Notes: generated by a model not told the origin, from the sequence alone. DNA of 37,207 nucleotides from Desulfacinum sp. (GCA_014359885.1 JACIYN010000054.1:1-37207); one strand, 5' to 3'; positions 7,795 through 18,984 are shown, numbered from the stretch's first letter. A program made the numbers and translations.

Positions 7795-7914
7795 GGCAGG
7801 AGGGATAATAAGAGGAGAAGTTTTTTGTTGTGTGGTCCAAGCGTGTGAAACCGCCTCACATGCCGCCCAACCAAGAAGCAGAAGCACCAACCCCAACGCT
7901 TAAGGAGGACACCC

Positions 7915-8934
7915 ATGGCAGGACTCAACTATCCCAAGAAGGTTGTGCTGGGCGACATCACGGTTCGAGACGGGTTCCAGCATGAAGAGAAGTTCATTCC
8001 CACGGATGCCAAGCTCTGGGTTGCAGAACAGCTGGTGCTGGCCGGCTTCAAGCGTGTGGAATTGACCAACTTCGGCAATCCCAAAGGCATGCCCCAGTTC
8101 AAGGATGCCGACGAGCTGCTGAAAAAGTTCCGGTCGAGCAAGAAGATCGCCCATCTGATCAAGGACGTGGAAGTAACCGCCATCACCATCCGGGAAAAGG
8201 CGGTGGAACGGGCCATCCAGGCCCGGAAGGAAGGCTACGGGCCCGACCGGATCCTCTTCATGGTTTCCACCAGCGAGTCCCATCACAAGAAGAATTCGGG
8301 AACCACTTTGGCCGAATATTGGAAGATGTGCGAGGAGTACATCCCCAAGGCCCATGACGTGGGCATGAAGGTGTGCGGCACGGTGAGCACCATCTGGGGA
8401 TGCCCCATCGAGGGGCCCACGGAGCTGAAAAAGGCCGTGGAATTCACCAAGCGCTGGCTGGACATCGGCGCCGACGACATCGAACACGCCGATCATGACG
8501 GCTCGGCGCCGCCCAACCGGGTCTACGACTACTTTTCCATGATCCTGGACGAGATTCCCGACACCACCAAACACATCGCCCACTTCCATGTGACGCGGGG
8601 CTGGGGGCTGGCCAACGTGCTGGCGGCGCTCCATGCCGGCATCACCCATTACGAGGGGACCCTGGGCGGGATCGGCGGGCAGCCGGCCAATTTCGTGGAC
8701 GGGGTTCCCGTGGCCGGAACCGGCTCCTACTACTATGTGGACCCGTCCATCGTGGGGCTGGTGTGCATGGAAGACATGGTGGTCATGATGGACGAGATGG
8801 GCATCGACACGGGGGTGGACGTGGACAAGGTTCTGGAGATCGGCCGCTGGGTGGAAAAGATCGTGGGCCGCCGACTCCGCTCCGAATGTGTGCGCACCGG
8901 CCGCATCCCCAAGTCCATGACCGGCCGCGGGTAG
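7915..8934 (+). CDS. HMG-CoA lyase-like DRE-TIM metallolyase
   Basis: A 339-residue TIM-barrel enzyme of the HMG-CoA lyase/isopropylmalate synthase superfamily. The N-terminal metal and catalytic segment reads GDITVRDGFQHEEKFIP (family RDGLQ); the metal-binding histidines are in HIAHFHVTRGWGLANVLAALHAG. In classical HMG-CoA lyase a mobile loop carries a catalytic Cys in GGCPY. Here the equivalent text is TLGGIGGQPANF with Gln256, so that Cys is missing. Together with DIEHADHDGSAPP instead of the DTIG-type motif, this marks a divergent subgroup. In context it would cleave HMG-CoA to acetyl-CoA and acetoacetate as the last step of leucine degradation, but another acyl lyase or synthase reaction is possible. 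AAGGAGG nine bases upstream supports the start. Confidence 0.72.
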   Translation: MAGLNYPKKVVLGDITVRDGFQHEEKFIPTDAKLWVAEQLVLAGFKRVELTNFGNPKGMPQFKDADELLKKFRSSKKIAHLIKDVEVTAITIREKAVERAIQARKEGYGPDRILFMVSTSESHHKKNSGTTLAEYWKMCEEYIPKAHDVGMKVCGTVSTIWGCPIEGPTELKKAVEFTKRWLDIGADDIEHADHDGSAPPNRVYDYFSMILDEIPDTTKHIAHFHVTRGWGLANVLAALHAGITHYEGTLGGIGGQPANFVDGVPVAGTGSYYYVDPSIVGLVCMEDMVVMMDEMGIDTGVDVDKVLEIGRWVEKIVGRRLRSECVRTGRIPKSMTGRG

Positions 8935-8996
8935 TCCGTTGTCCGTAATCCGTGATCGGTGATCCGTAAACTGTGAACTGTGAACCGTGATGCGTC
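8934..8996. repeat. 7-bp tandem array, unit NNCCGTN
   Basis: Nine heptamers begin at the last base of the HMG-CoA lyase-like stop codon: GTCCGTT, GTCCGTA, ATCCGTG, ATCGGTG, ATCCGTA, AACTGTG, AACTGTG, AACCGTG, ATGCGTC. CCGT is the reverse complement of the ACGG core at 5214, so this is the same family in the other orientation, with more decay at its 3' end. Between here and 9280 there is also a GC palindrome (about 8996-9020), a stretch without recognisable features (9021-9154) and the array at 9155. Confidence 0.88.
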
Positions 8997-9154
8997 CCTC
9001 CCCCTTTGCTAAGAGGGGGATGGCTCTCAGTGCCGGGTTCTCCTGCGAGCGGTGGGGGCGGTTCGAGACCGCTCCCGCCGCTCATCCTTTTCAAGTTCCC
9101 CCTATCCCTTTGCGCACAAGCTCCTTGACATGCGGCCCCTCCCGTGATCCCAGC

Positions 9155-9194
9155 ACGCCTAACGCCTAACGCCTAACGCCTAACGCCTAACGCC
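9155..9194. repeat. 7-bp tandem array, unit ACGCCTA
   Basis: Five perfect copies of ACGCCTA followed by ACGCC. It is homogeneous, unlike the array 160 bases upstream. Similar units recur at 20811-20859 before sucA. It sits 87 bases before the start of the gene at 9281. Confidence 0.93.
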
Positions 9195-9280
9195 GCTTGC
9201 TGTCCCGCCCGAGCCCATTATATAGTGCGAGGATCGAAGAATGGGCGAACGACGTGGTGGGTTCAGAAAAGGGGTGCCCC

Positions 9281-10237
9281 ATGGAATACGGGATCCGACG
9301 TTATGAATCGTCGCAGCGTTTGTGGTGGTTCGTCTTTCTTCTGCTGGCCTTGGCGGGAGGAATCCCGGCCCGTGGAGTCATCCGGACGTGGGTCGAGGGG
9401 GCGGGGCCGTCCGGGGCGGCCATCACGGCCGAAAGTGTGCGGCAGGCGGGATTCTGGTTCCAGCTTCCATGGGTGGAAAAGGGGTTCGCCGGACCGGTTC
9501 TTCTCTTCCTTTTCGGGGTCCTTTTGTCGTGCCTCGTTCTTCGATTCCTCTGGCTGGCTTCTCAGACCACCGGAGCCTTTGTGGTGGCCCGGTCCCTCAA
9601 AAAGCATCTGGGGGCCCTCCCCGGTCGGCCCAAACCCGACGGCGACTGGCTCCTGGAAAGCCCCGAACGCATCCTTCCGGTGGAACAGCTGGTTCGCACG
9701 GCCCAGCGGCTTCCCTTTTCCCTTCTTTCTCTGGCGCACAAGAGGCTCCGGCTGCTCCTGTCCGGAGCGCAGGGGCTTCCGTCTTCCGATGAAATGATGC
9801 ACCGGGAACAGCGTCTGGAAGGCGTGGACTGGCACCTCACGGGGGCGTCGTGGGAACCGTTTCGGTGGATCGCACGCTTTCTTCCCTTGGTGGGCTTGGC
9901 CCAGTCTGGTTGGGTCTTCTTTCTCCAACTCCAGCCGGTGATCCAGGGAACGGGGGAGATGGGGGATGTGGTGGTGGTGGGGGCCACCAGCCTGCTGGCA
10001 TTCGTGCAGGCCGTGGCGGCGGCCCTCGTTTTTGCGGTGGGTGCCGGTCTGGTCACGCGCCTGGAAAGCTTTCTGCTCACCCGCCTGGACGGCCTCTTCT
10101 ACGACCAGCTCCTGGCTCGGCTCCCGCTGCACAATGCCGATACCCTGCTCATTCTCAAAACCCTCAGGAGCCAGTTTGAGGATCTTCAACGGGGGCTGCA
10201 GCGCATCGAACAGGCCCTCAAGTCGCCTTCGCGTTAG
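9281..10237 (+). CDS. Membrane protein with MotA/TolQ/ExbB-like C-terminal region
   Basis: A 318-residue integral membrane protein. There are hydrophobic segments near residues 12-33 and 62-85. A cytoplasmic middle region of about 130 residues follows (RSLKKHLGALPG to WEPFRWIARF), then two closely spaced segments near residues 200-220 and 230-260 (PLVGLAQSGWVFFLQLQPVIQ; VVVVGATSLLAFVQAVAAALVFAVGAGLVT). The Pro-rich turn and the last helix resemble the proton-channel domain of MotA/TolQ/ExbB proteins, but the resemblance is weak and no ExbD/MotB-like partner is adjacent. The ATG at 9281 follows AAAAGGGGTG; an upstream in-frame extension to 9197 lacks coding character. It converges on the gene at 10253 with only 15 bases between the stops. 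Confidence 0.6.
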   Translation: MEYGIRRYESSQRLWWFVFLLLALAGGIPARGVIRTWVEGAGPSGAAITAESVRQAGFWFQLPWVEKGFAGPVLLFLFGVLLSCLVLRFLWLASQTTGAFVVARSLKKHLGALPGRPKPDGDWLLESPERILPVEQLVRTAQRLPFSLLSLAHKRLRLLLSGAQGLPSSDEMMHREQRLEGVDWHLTGASWEPFRWIARFLPLVGLAQSGWVFFLQLQPVIQGTGEMGDVVVVGATSLLAFVQAVAAALVFAVGAGLVTRLESFLLTRLDGLFYDQLLARLPLHNADTLLILKTLRSQFEDLQRGLQRIEQALKSPSR

Positions 10238-10252
10238 GTCCCCATCGTCGCG

Positions 10253-10858
10253 CTATTGAAGGATGTCCGGCGTCGAATCCTCGATGGGGAGGATGCCCGC
10301 TTCCCGCAGGAGCCTTCGGTCTCGGGGGCTTCGCGTCCTCAGCCAGCGCTCGTAGATGCGCAGAATGTCCCCGGAACGCCGGGTTCCGCCCGCTTCGCTG
10401 ATTTCGGCGAACATGTCCACCACCTGCAGGAAATGTTCGCTCAGCTCGTCGAAAACGCCCCCAAAGCCCCAGTCCACGATGCGGCCGGCAAGGAGCGATT
10501 CCAGGTTCTTGTAGGCGGTGCTGCCGATGGCGGCGTAATAGTCGATGTCCACCAGGCTCCGCTGGAAGCTGTCGGAAAAGAACCCCGAAAGAAAGAGGGT
10601 CGTGTCGCCGATCTGGCGCAGGATGCGGGCGCGCTTTTCACTGCTCGCGCCGTAGCTTTCCAGCAAGGCCTGTCCGAAGGTCTTTTCCCGTTCTCCCCAT
10701 TCGGGTTCCAGAAGAACCCGCGCCTGGGTGTAGCGGGAAAGGAGATCCACCAGGTAGAACCGGGCCAGTTCGGAAATGTGCACGTCCATCTCTTCGGCCG
10801 TCTTTTCCACGGCGTCCTTGAAGTACTCCAGCAAGCTTCGCGTTTCCAGCCGTGTCAT
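10253..10858 (-). CDS. Protein of unknown function, 201 residues
   Basis: I do not recognise the family. The protein is soluble and predicted mostly helical, starts MTRLETRSLLEYFKDAVEKTAEEMDV, and has no signal peptide or membrane segment. Notable text: ISELARFYLVDLLSRYTQA, KRARILRQIGDTTLFLSGFFSDSFQRSLVDIDYYAAIGSTAYKNLESL and a charged C-terminus RTRSPRDRRLLREAGILP. Regular amphipathic helices and coherent codon use indicate a genuine gene. AGGAGGT seven bases before the ATG settles the start, against an in-frame ATG 45 bases further up. A good promoter candidate lies 280 bases upstream. The tail-to-tail arrangement with the membrane protein suggests no shared transcript. Confidence 0.78.
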   Translation of the reverse strand: MTRLETRSLLEYFKDAVEKTAEEMDVHISELARFYLVDLLSRYTQARVLLEPEWGEREKTFGQALLESYGASSEKRARILRQIGDTTLFLSGFFSDSFQRSLVDIDYYAAIGSTAYKNLESLLAGRIVDWGFGGVFDELSEHFLQVVDMFAEISEAGGTRRSGDILRIYERWLRTRSPRDRRLLREAGILPIEDSTPDILQ

Positions 10859-11004
10859 GTGAGGGACCTCCTGCTTCGCTCCGCTCGTTCCACCTCCCGC
10901 CATCCCGAGGCGGAAGCACCTCCAATCATCTCATCGGATCGCAGCTTCTCTGGGTTGAAGTCTTTCTTAAGGACCGCTGCATGGGTCCAAGACGGAAACC
11001 ATGC

Positions 11005-11022
11005 TGCCGGCGCATGCCGGCA
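11005..11022. repeat. Palindrome TGCCGGC-GCAT-GCCGGCA
   Basis: Perfect 7-bp arms around GCAT inside the 544-base gap 10859-11402. It would lie in the 5' leader of the gene at 10858 if the promoter at 11136-11164 is used. The rest of the gap holds that promoter, a decayed GACGCAAAG-type repeat (about 11226) and the palindrome at 11329. Confidence 0.75.
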
Positions 11023-11135
11023 CGGGAGGAAGCGGACCTCCGTTCCGTTAAGATCGGGTTCGAAAATGGGGTGACGGTCCAACGGCTTTTTCAGGACTTC
11101 TCATTGCCGGGTTTGAAAGATGAACGTTCCCTTTT

Positions 11136-11164
11136 ATTATGCCAATCTTCAGAGGTCCCTTCAA
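11136..11164 (-). promoter_or_regulatory. Candidate sigma70-type promoter, minus strand
   Basis: On the minus strand TTGAAG (11164-11159) is followed after 17 bases by CATAAT (11141-11136), four and five matches of six to consensus. It points towards the unknown gene at 10858, leaving a leader of about 270 bases. Confidence 0.5.
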
Positions 11165-11328
11165 GAGGGCCCCGGGGAGGGGGAGGACGCGGGGGTTTCT
11201 TCAGGCTTGGCTCCCATCCCATTTCCTCACGCCAGGTCGCCAAGGCCCCAAGGTGTGGTGCAATCCGTCCCAAAGGCTGGTCTTGGAATGACGTTCACAT
11301 CTTCCCACATCATGGGGGAGTTATTCGC

Positions 11329-11356
11329 GTAGGGGCGGTTCGCGAACCGTCCCTAC
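11329..11356. repeat. Palindrome of the GTAGGGGC family
   Basis: A 28-base near-perfect palindrome bounded by GTAGGG and CCCTAC, with centre TTCGCGAA. Its outer bases match the palindromes at 15449, 18536, 25920 and 33193, but the inner part differs. It ends 46 bases from the stop of the SH3-domain gene and could serve as its terminator or transcript end. Confidence 0.8.
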
Positions 11357-11402
11357 AGGATAACATCATCGGGGTCAGGACTCTTGGTTTTCACACCGCG
11401 AC

Positions 11403-12125
11403 CTACCCGAAGTAAGTGGAGCGCCGCTTCTTCTTGGCGCGGCCCATCATGAGCCCGATGACCCAGCCGCACAAGAGAACCAGGGCTCCCGTGGCAAACC
11501 ATTTGATGTTGTGGGAAAAACGGAGGGTTTCGTTTTCGTCGGCCAGCTTCTTCACCATGGCTTGGCTTTCGGCCAAGGCCTGCTGCACCTTTTCGTGTTC
11601 TTCCTTGAGCTTCAGATAGTTGGCTGATCCTTCCTTGAGTGCGGCGTATTCCTTCTGGAGCGCCTCCAGTTCCTGGGCGGTCTTTTCCAGCAGTTCCGTC
11701 AGCTCCTTTTCCCTGGACTGCAACCGGTTCCATTCGGATTCGCTTCCGGCCAGGCTCGACTTGAGCGAGCTGTTTTCCTCCTGGAGCCTTTTGGCCTGTT
11801 TTTCCCAGGGAAGACGGTCCATGAGAAAGCGGCTGAGAACCCAGCCGGTCTTGCCGGCCCCGGGACCGTCTTGCACCCGCACCTCGCTCCATCCTTCCCG
11901 GGTTTGGAGCACCTGGACGGCCTGTCCCGATTCCAGCATGGCCAGAATCTTGTGGGACGTGCTGGGGCCGCTTCGCAGCGTGATCTGGAAGGAATCGGTC
12001 ACATAGGCTCCCGCCGCCTCCCGGGGGCAGAGAAGGGCCGCCGTCAGGCAGACCAGAAAGATTGCCAACACTTCGGTCCGATTTCGCCTCAACGTCTTTC
12101 CTCTCCAGACCTTCCAAATGGCCAT
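11403..12125 (-). CDS. SH3-domain, coiled-coil, membrane-anchored protein (YgiM-like)
   Basis: A 240-residue envelope protein. Residues 1-36 form a signal sequence (basic start, TEVLAIFLVCLTAALLC core, cleavage likely at AAGA-YVTD). Next is a bacterial SH3 domain (FQITLRSGPSTSHKILAMLESGQAVQVLQTREGWSEVRV to GWVLSRFL). A long coiled coil rich in Leu, Glu and Lys covers about residues 90-200. A C-terminal membrane helix, WFATGALVLLCGWVIGLMMG, is followed by a basic tail. This order matches the SH3/coiled-coil family of E. coli YgiM; its molecular role is unclear, possibly envelope or peptidoglycan sensing. The ATG at 12125 is favoured because it directly precedes the signal sequence; upstream codons overlap the promoter. 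Divergent from dnaK. Confidence 0.82.
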   Translation of the reverse strand: MAIWKVWRGKTLRRNRTEVLAIFLVCLTAALLCPREAAGAYVTDSFQITLRSGPSTSHKILAMLESGQAVQVLQTREGWSEVRVQDGPGAGKTGWVLSRFLMDRLPWEKQAKRLQEENSSLKSSLAGSESEWNRLQSREKELTELLEKTAQELEALQKEYAALKEGSANYLKLKEEHEKVQQALAESQAMVKKLADENETLRFSHNIKWFATGALVLLCGWVIGLMMGRAKKKRRSTYFG

Positions 12126-12192
12126 CGTCCCCACCGTCGACTCCCGAAATTTCCGACCGTAGACATCCGAGGTTCTCCCTATCTTGGCTCGG

Positions 12193-12221
12193 ATTATAGG
12201 TGTCGGGCCTTTTGTGGGCAA
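12193..12221 (-). promoter_or_regulatory. Sigma70-type promoter for the SH3-domain gene
   Basis: On the minus strand TTGCCC (12221-12216) is followed after exactly 17 bases by a perfect TATAAT (12198-12193). Transcription would start near 12186, giving a leader of about 60 bases to the ATG at 12125. Confidence 0.7.
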
Positions 12222-12370
12222 GGAAAAGGAAGGAGGAGTATCTTTGGATGCCAAAAAGGATACAAAAATGTTGCAAGGGGGGGCTGGCGCGGTCGCAAAA
12301 GGTGATTAACTTGTGGCTGAACCCAACACAATGAAATCGTTCGAATAAAAGTGATATGGAGGTGGGAGTT

Positions 12371-14272
12371 ATGGCAAAGGCGGTCGGAATCGATTTGGGA
12401 ACCACCAACTCGGTGGTGGCGGTTTATGAAAACGGCAAGGCGACCGTGATTCCCAACGCGGAAGGATCCCGCACCACCCCCTCGGTGGTGGCCTACATGG
12501 AAGACGGCCAGAGGCTGGTGGGCCAGGTGGCCCGGCGTCAGGCCATCTTGAATCCCCAGGCCACGGTGGCGTCGGCCAAGCGCTTCATCGGGCGCCGCTG
12601 GGACGAGGTGGAGGAGGAGTCCAAGATCGTCTCCTACAAGGTGGTAAAGGGCCCCAACGACGCGGTGCGCTTCGACATTCGCGGAAAGCTCATCGCCCCC
12701 GAGGAAGTTTCGGCCCAGGTGCTTCGCAAGCTGGTGGACGATGCGTCCAAGTATCTGGGCGAAAAAGTGACCGAGGCTGTGATCACGGTACCGGCCTACT
12801 TCAACGATGCGCAGCGCCAGGCCACCAAGCAGGCGGGCGAGATCGCGGGCCTCAAGGTGCTCCGCATCATCAACGAGCCCACGGCGGCGGCCTTGGCCTA
12901 CGGCCTGGAAAAGAAGAAGAACGAAACCATCCTGGTCTTTGACCTGGGCGGCGGAACCTTCGACGTGTCCATCCTGGACGTGGGCGACGGGGTGTGCGAA
13001 GTGCGCGCCACGGCGGGCGACACCCACCTGGGGGGCGACGATTTCGACAAGCGGATCGTGGATTGGCTTGCCGAGGAATTCAAAAAGGACACGGGGATCG
13101 ATCTGAGGAAAGACCGCCAGGCCCTGCAGCGGCTCTACGAAGCGGCGGAAAAAGCCAAGTGCGAGCTTTCCAGCACCACGGAGACGGAGATCAACCTGCC
13201 GTTCATCACGGCGGACGCCACGGGTCCCAAGCACCTGGTCATGAAGATCACCCGGGCCAAGTTCGAAGCCCTGACCCAGGATCTGGTGGAGCGGTGTATG
13301 GGGCCGGTGAAGCAGGCCCTGGCGGACGCCAAGCTCACGGCGGACGACATCGATGAGGTCATCCTGGTGGGCGGTTCCACGCGCATCCCGGCCGTGCAGG
13401 AGCTGGTGAAGAAACTCACCGGCGGCAAGCAGCCCAACATGAGCGTGAACCCCGATGAGGTGGTGGCGGTGGGTGCCGCCATTCAGGCCGCCATCATCAA
13501 GGGCGAGGTGGACGATGTGCTGCTCCTGGACGTGACGCCCCTTTCCCTGGGCGTGGAAACCCTGGGCGGCGTCATGACCAAGCTCATCGAAAGGAACACC
13601 ACCATCCCGTGCCGCCGGGAGGAGATCTTCTCCACCGCTGAAGACAACCAGACGGCCGTGGACATCGTGGTGCTCCAGGGCGAGCGGGAAATGGCCAAGG
13701 ACAACCGGGTTCTCGGCCGCTTCCGGCTGGAAGGCATCCGCCCGGCGCCTCGGGGCGTACCGCAGATCAAGGTGACCTTCGACATCGACGCCAACGGCAT
13801 CCTGAATGTCACGGCCCGCGACGAAGAAACGGGCAAGGAGCAGAAGGTGACCATTTCCGATTCCACCAACCTGGACAAATCCGAGGTGGAACGCATGGTC
13901 CGGGACGCCCAGGAACATGCCGAAGAAGACAAGCGGCGGCGTGAAACGGTGGATGCCCGCAACCAGGTGGATTCCTTGGCATACCAACTGGAGCGCACCC
14001 TGAAGGATCTGGGAGACAAGGTGCCGCTCCACGAAAAGGCCCGCTGCGAGCAGCTGATCGAGGATGCCCGGAAGGCCGTGGCGGACGAAAGTGCCACCAA
14101 GGAGCGCTACCAGCAGCTGGCCAGCGACCTGCAGCAGGCCCTGCACGGAGTGGCGGCGGCCGCCTACCAGCAGCAGGCCGGGGCCGCGGCGGGCGCCGAG
14201 GCGGGCCGGGCCGCGTCCGGATCGGCCGGCGGCGGTGACGATGTGATCGACGCCGAGTATACTGAAAAATAG
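12371..14272 (+). CDS. dnaK: Chaperone protein DnaK (Hsp70)
   Basis: ATP-dependent Hsp70 chaperone of 633 residues. The nucleotide-binding domain has [70 protein letters not shown] and [17 protein letters not shown]. The substrate-binding domain begins after [23 protein letters not shown], and a Gly/Ala-rich linker precedes the terminal [11 protein letters not shown]. The start is MAKAVGID, with GGAGGTGGG upstream. It is the first gene of dnaK-cbpA-cbpM-clpB. No grpE or hrcA adjoins it, so this may not be the only dnaK copy. I found no CIRCE element and no convincing sigma32 box in 12222-12370. Confidence 0.97.
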   Translation: MAKAVGIDLGTTNSVVAVYENGKATVIPNAEGSRTTPSVVAYMEDGQRLVGQVARRQAILNPQATVASAKRFIGRRWDEVEEESKIVSYKVVKGPNDAVRFDIRGKLIAPEEVSAQVLRKLVDDASKYLGEKVTEAVITVPAYFNDAQRQATKQAGEIAGLKVLRIINEPTAAALAYGLEKKKNETILVFDLGGGTFDVSILDVGDGVCEVRATAGDTHLGGDDFDKRIVDWLAEEFKKDTGIDLRKDRQALQRLYEAAEKAKCELSSTTETEINLPFITADATGPKHLVMKITRAKFEALTQDLVERCMGPVKQALADAKLTADDIDEVILVGGSTRIPAVQELVKKLTGGKQPNMSVNPDEVVAVGAAIQAAIIKGEVDDVLLLDVTPLSLGVETLGGVMTKLIERNTTIPCRREEIFSTAEDNQTAVDIVVLQGEREMAKDNRVLGRFRLEGIRPAPRGVPQIKVTFDIDANGILNVTARDEETGKEQKVTISDSTNLDKSEVERMVRDAQEHAEEDKRRRETVDARNQVDSLAYQLERTLKDLGDKVPLHEKARCEQLIEDARKAVADESATKERYQQLASDLQQALHGVAAAAYQQQAGAAAGAEAGRAASGSAGGGDDVIDAEYTEK

Positions 14273-14307
14273 AGGTGCTCCCGGCTTCGGGGCCGTCCTT
14301 CCATCCG

Positions 14308-14332
14308 CGGGGCGCACCGAACGTGCGCCCCG
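14308..14332 (+). promoter_or_regulatory. GC-rich hairpin between dnaK and cbpA
   Basis: Perfect 10-bp arms CGGGGCGCAC (14308-14317) and GTGCGCCCCG (14323-14332) with loop CGAAC. There is no U tract after it, so it is more likely a processing or stabilising hairpin, or a weak terminator that lowers expression of the downstream genes relative to dnaK. Confidence 0.65.
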
Positions 14333-14411
14333 TCCTGTGAGAAGGCTTGGGTGCATCCGCGGCGGATGACGGATTTCGGATCCCGGATGACGACATCAGA
14401 GGTGGACGCGA

Positions 14412-15383
14412 ATGGCGCTAAAATTCAAGGATTACTATGACATTCTGGGGGTTTCGCGCAACGCGACCCAGGACGAAATCCAGCGGGCCTATCGAAAACT
14501 GGCCCGAAAGTACCATCCGGACGTGAACAAGGAACCGGGCGCCGAAGAGAAGTTCAAGGAGATCAACGAAGCCTACGAGGTGCTCAAGGACCCGGAAAAG
14601 CGCGCCAAGTACGACCAACTGGGCTCCCATTGGCAAGCGGGCCAGGATTTCCGGCCGCCTCCGGGGTGGGATGTGCATTTCGATTTCGGCGGCGGACCGG
14701 GGCAGTCGGAGTTCTTCTGGTCCGGGAGCGGGGATTTCAGCGACTTTTTCGAAATGCTTTTCGGTCGGTCCGGTTTCGGCCGGTCGCGCAGCGCGGCGGG
14801 CACCCAGACCGGCGGCGTGTGGCGTCAGCCTGGGGCGGACCGGGAGGCCGTTCTTCGCATCTCCCTGGAAGATGCCTATCACGGCGCCGTAAAGACCCTC
14901 ACGCTTCCGCCTGAGGCCTCCGGCATCGCCGGTGCGGGACGCCCCGGGAAGACCCTGGAAGTGAAAATCCCCAAAGGGATCCTCCCCGGACAGAAGATCC
15001 GCCTGGCCGGGCAGGGCCAGGAAGGCATGGGGGGAGCCCGTCCGGGGGATCTCTATCTCAAGGTGGAGCTGGAGCCGCATCCGGTCTATCGCCTGGAGGG
15101 GCGGGACCTCTACATGGATCTTCCCATCACGCCGTGGGAAGCGGCCCTGGGTGCGGAAGTGCCGGTGAAGACCCTTTCTGGTACCTATTCCCTCAAGGTG
15201 CCGGCGGGCAGCCAGTCGGGCCAGAAGCTTCGGCTTCGCGGCAAGGGCATGCCCAACCCCAAGGGGGCACCGGGGGACCTCTACGCGGTGCTGAAGATCG
15301 TGGTCCCCAAGAAGCTCAGCAAGGAAGAAAAGGATCTCTTTCGGAGGCTCGGGGAGGTGTCCCGGTTCAATCCGCGCGGATAA
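14412..15383 (+). CDS. cbpA: DnaJ-class co-chaperone without zinc finger (CbpA type)
   Basis: Type II J-protein of 323 residues that would stimulate DnaK ATP hydrolysis and deliver substrates. The J-domain (residues 1-70) contains the essential [12 protein letters not shown] with HPD and ends at YDQLGSHW. A Gly/Phe-rich linker follows ([29 protein letters not shown]). Two C-terminal beta domains begin at [21 protein letters not shown] and include [21 protein letters not shown] and [21 protein letters not shown]. The CxxCxGxG zinc repeats of DnaJ are absent. The next gene encodes a CbpM-like modulator, the known partner of CbpA. GAGGTG upstream supports the start. It is 139 bases after dnaK. 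Confidence 0.93.
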   Translation: MALKFKDYYDILGVSRNATQDEIQRAYRKLARKYHPDVNKEPGAEEKFKEINEAYEVLKDPEKRAKYDQLGSHWQAGQDFRPPPGWDVHFDFGGGPGQSEFFWSGSGDFSDFFEMLFGRSGFGRSRSAAGTQTGGVWRQPGADREAVLRISLEDAYHGAVKTLTLPPEASGIAGAGRPGKTLEVKIPKGILPGQKIRLAGQGQEGMGGARPGDLYLKVELEPHPVYRLEGRDLYMDLPITPWEAALGAEVPVKTLSGTYSLKVPAGSQSGQKLRLRGKGMPNPKGAPGDLYAVLKIVVPKKLSKEEKDLFRRLGEVSRFNPRG

Positions 15384-15448
15384 GGGGCCGGCCCGGGAAA
15401 GGGTTGATAGGAAACGTCGCCTCGTTCCGTTCGTGTGCGGGGACGGTA

Positions 15449-15470
15449 GGGGCGAATGATCATTCGCCCC
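15449..15470. repeat. Perfect 22-bp palindrome, GGGGCGAATGAT family
   Basis: The half-site GGGGCGAATGA is mirrored exactly. It is preceded by CTCGTTCCGTTCGTG, which also precedes the copy at 33193. It lies between cbpA and cbpM, inside the operon. Confidence 0.9.
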
Positions 15471-15523
15471 CACCGGGGCGGTGTTGATTGGGAAGGGGCG
15501 GAAGGAGGGATCAGGAGGTTGTC

Positions 15524-15856
15524 ATGCAGAGGACCCATTTCTATATGGTTCGGATGGCGGAATACCCGAGACAGGCGGACGTTCTGAGTCTTACGGAACT
15601 GGCCAGCGCCTCGGGGGTGCATCCGGACCTCCTTCGCCGGTTTGTGCATCTGGGGCTTTTGGATCCCATCGACGAGACGGGGTTGGAAGAGCTCTTTTTC
15701 GAAGCGTCCGCGGTCTACGTGGTTCGAAAGATCCTCAGACTCCGCCGGGACCTGGGGATCAACTACGCGGGAATCGGCGTGGTACTGGAGCTCATGAACC
15801 GAGTGGAACAGCTGGAAGCCCGCGTCCGGCAGCTGGAACGCCAACTCTGGGGCTGA
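15524..15856 (+). CDS. cbpM: Chaperone modulator CbpM-like, MerR-type HTH
   Basis: A 110-residue protein with a MerR-like winged helix (LSLTELASASGVHPDLLRRFVHLGLLDPIDE, then LFFEASAVYVVRKILRLRRDLGINYAGIGVVLELMNRVEQLEARVRQLERQL). The C-terminal coiled coil is typical of CbpM, which binds the J-domain of CbpA and restrains it. HspR, a repressor of dnaK/clpB operons in other bacteria, shares this fold, so transcriptional regulation of the operon is an alternative. The ATG at 15524 follows TCAGGAGGTTGTC; the longer in-frame start at 15488 has no such site. Position directly after cbpA favours the modulator role. Confidence 0.85.
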   Translation: MQRTHFYMVRMAEYPRQADVLSLTELASASGVHPDLLRRFVHLGLLDPIDETGLEELFFEASAVYVVRKILRLRRDLGINYAGIGVVLELMNRVEQLEARVRQLERQLWG

Positions 15857-15902
15857 TTCCACGGCTGCCGAAGAATAGGTTTGAAAAGAGGAGGAAACCG
15901 TT

Positions 15903-18515
<2,613 letters not shown>

Positions 18516-18535
18516 GATCGCGAAGCGGCGTAGTA

Positions 18536-18557
18536 GGGGCGAATCATCATTCGCCCC
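18536..18557. repeat. 22-bp palindrome, GGGGCGAATCAT family
   Basis: Same family as 15449 and 33193, with centre CATCAT in place of GATC symmetry. It begins 21 bases after the clpB stop and could act as the operon's 3' end structure. Confidence 0.85.
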
Positions 18558-18676
18558 TCCATTCGCCTGTTGCGGAATGGCCCGGCTCAACTCCACATTG
18601 GACGAGTCCATCTCAGGGTGCGGCCCTCAAGGCCAGGCGCAAAGCCCGCCCCCACAAATGGGCGTTGACCCGCAGG

Positions 18677-18703
18677 GTAGGGGCGGGGTTTATCCCCGCC
18701 CGC
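18677..18703. repeat. GTAGGGGCGGGG/CCCCGCCCGCTC palindrome
   Basis: An imperfect palindrome starting GTAGGGGCGGGG with centre TTTA. A close relative with a GGGC core is at 33091-33118. It is part of the 469-base gene-free stretch 18516-18984, which holds this unit, the palindrome at 18536 and the MITE-like element at 18746; nothing there looks coding. Confidence 0.75.
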
Positions 18704-18745
18704 TCATCGTGCGTCCACCATGATTCCGATGAAAGGATCGCTGGG

Positions 18746-18959
18746 AGCCTGCCCGAGAACGGGTTCTCTTCATCAATCGACAACGGATCCGACTTCTTTC
18801 GTAGCCGCGGGGCTTCAGCCCCGCGGAAAGGGGACCATCCTAACCCCATGAAGTGGCAGGCAATACCCGATGATCCTTCCGATGCCCGGGGATCTCTCCG
18901 CAGCCCTGAAGGGCTGCGCTACAAGAAAACCGGTGATCTCCAGCGTTTTCGGACAAGCT
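18746..18959. mobile_element. MITE-like element, 214 bp
   Basis: Bounded by AGCCTGCCCGAGAACG (18746-18761) and CGTTTTCGGACAAGCT (18944-18959), imperfect terminal inverted repeats matching at 13 of 16 positions. Inside are GTAGCCGCGGGG/CCCCGCGG (18801-18826) and GCAGCCCTGAAGGGCTGCGC (18900-18919). The element at 30509-30710 has the same internal order and similar ends. No transposase is encoded, so movement would need one elsewhere. No clear target duplication was seen. Confidence 0.65.
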
Positions 18960-18984
18960 AGATAGAGATTCATCCCCCCGCATT

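Noticed and set aside
12240..12370. Sigma32 promoter or CIRCE element upstream of dnaK
   Set aside because: CTTGTGG and CCCAAC are present but much too close together for a sigma32 promoter, and no TTAGCACTC inverted repeat is found.
12194..14356. A 720-codon open frame on the minus strand opposite dnaK
   Set aside because: It mirrors the dnaK coding frame; its translation is His/Gly/Val/Leu-rich shadow text without any family motif. Long antisense frames are common in GC-rich genes.
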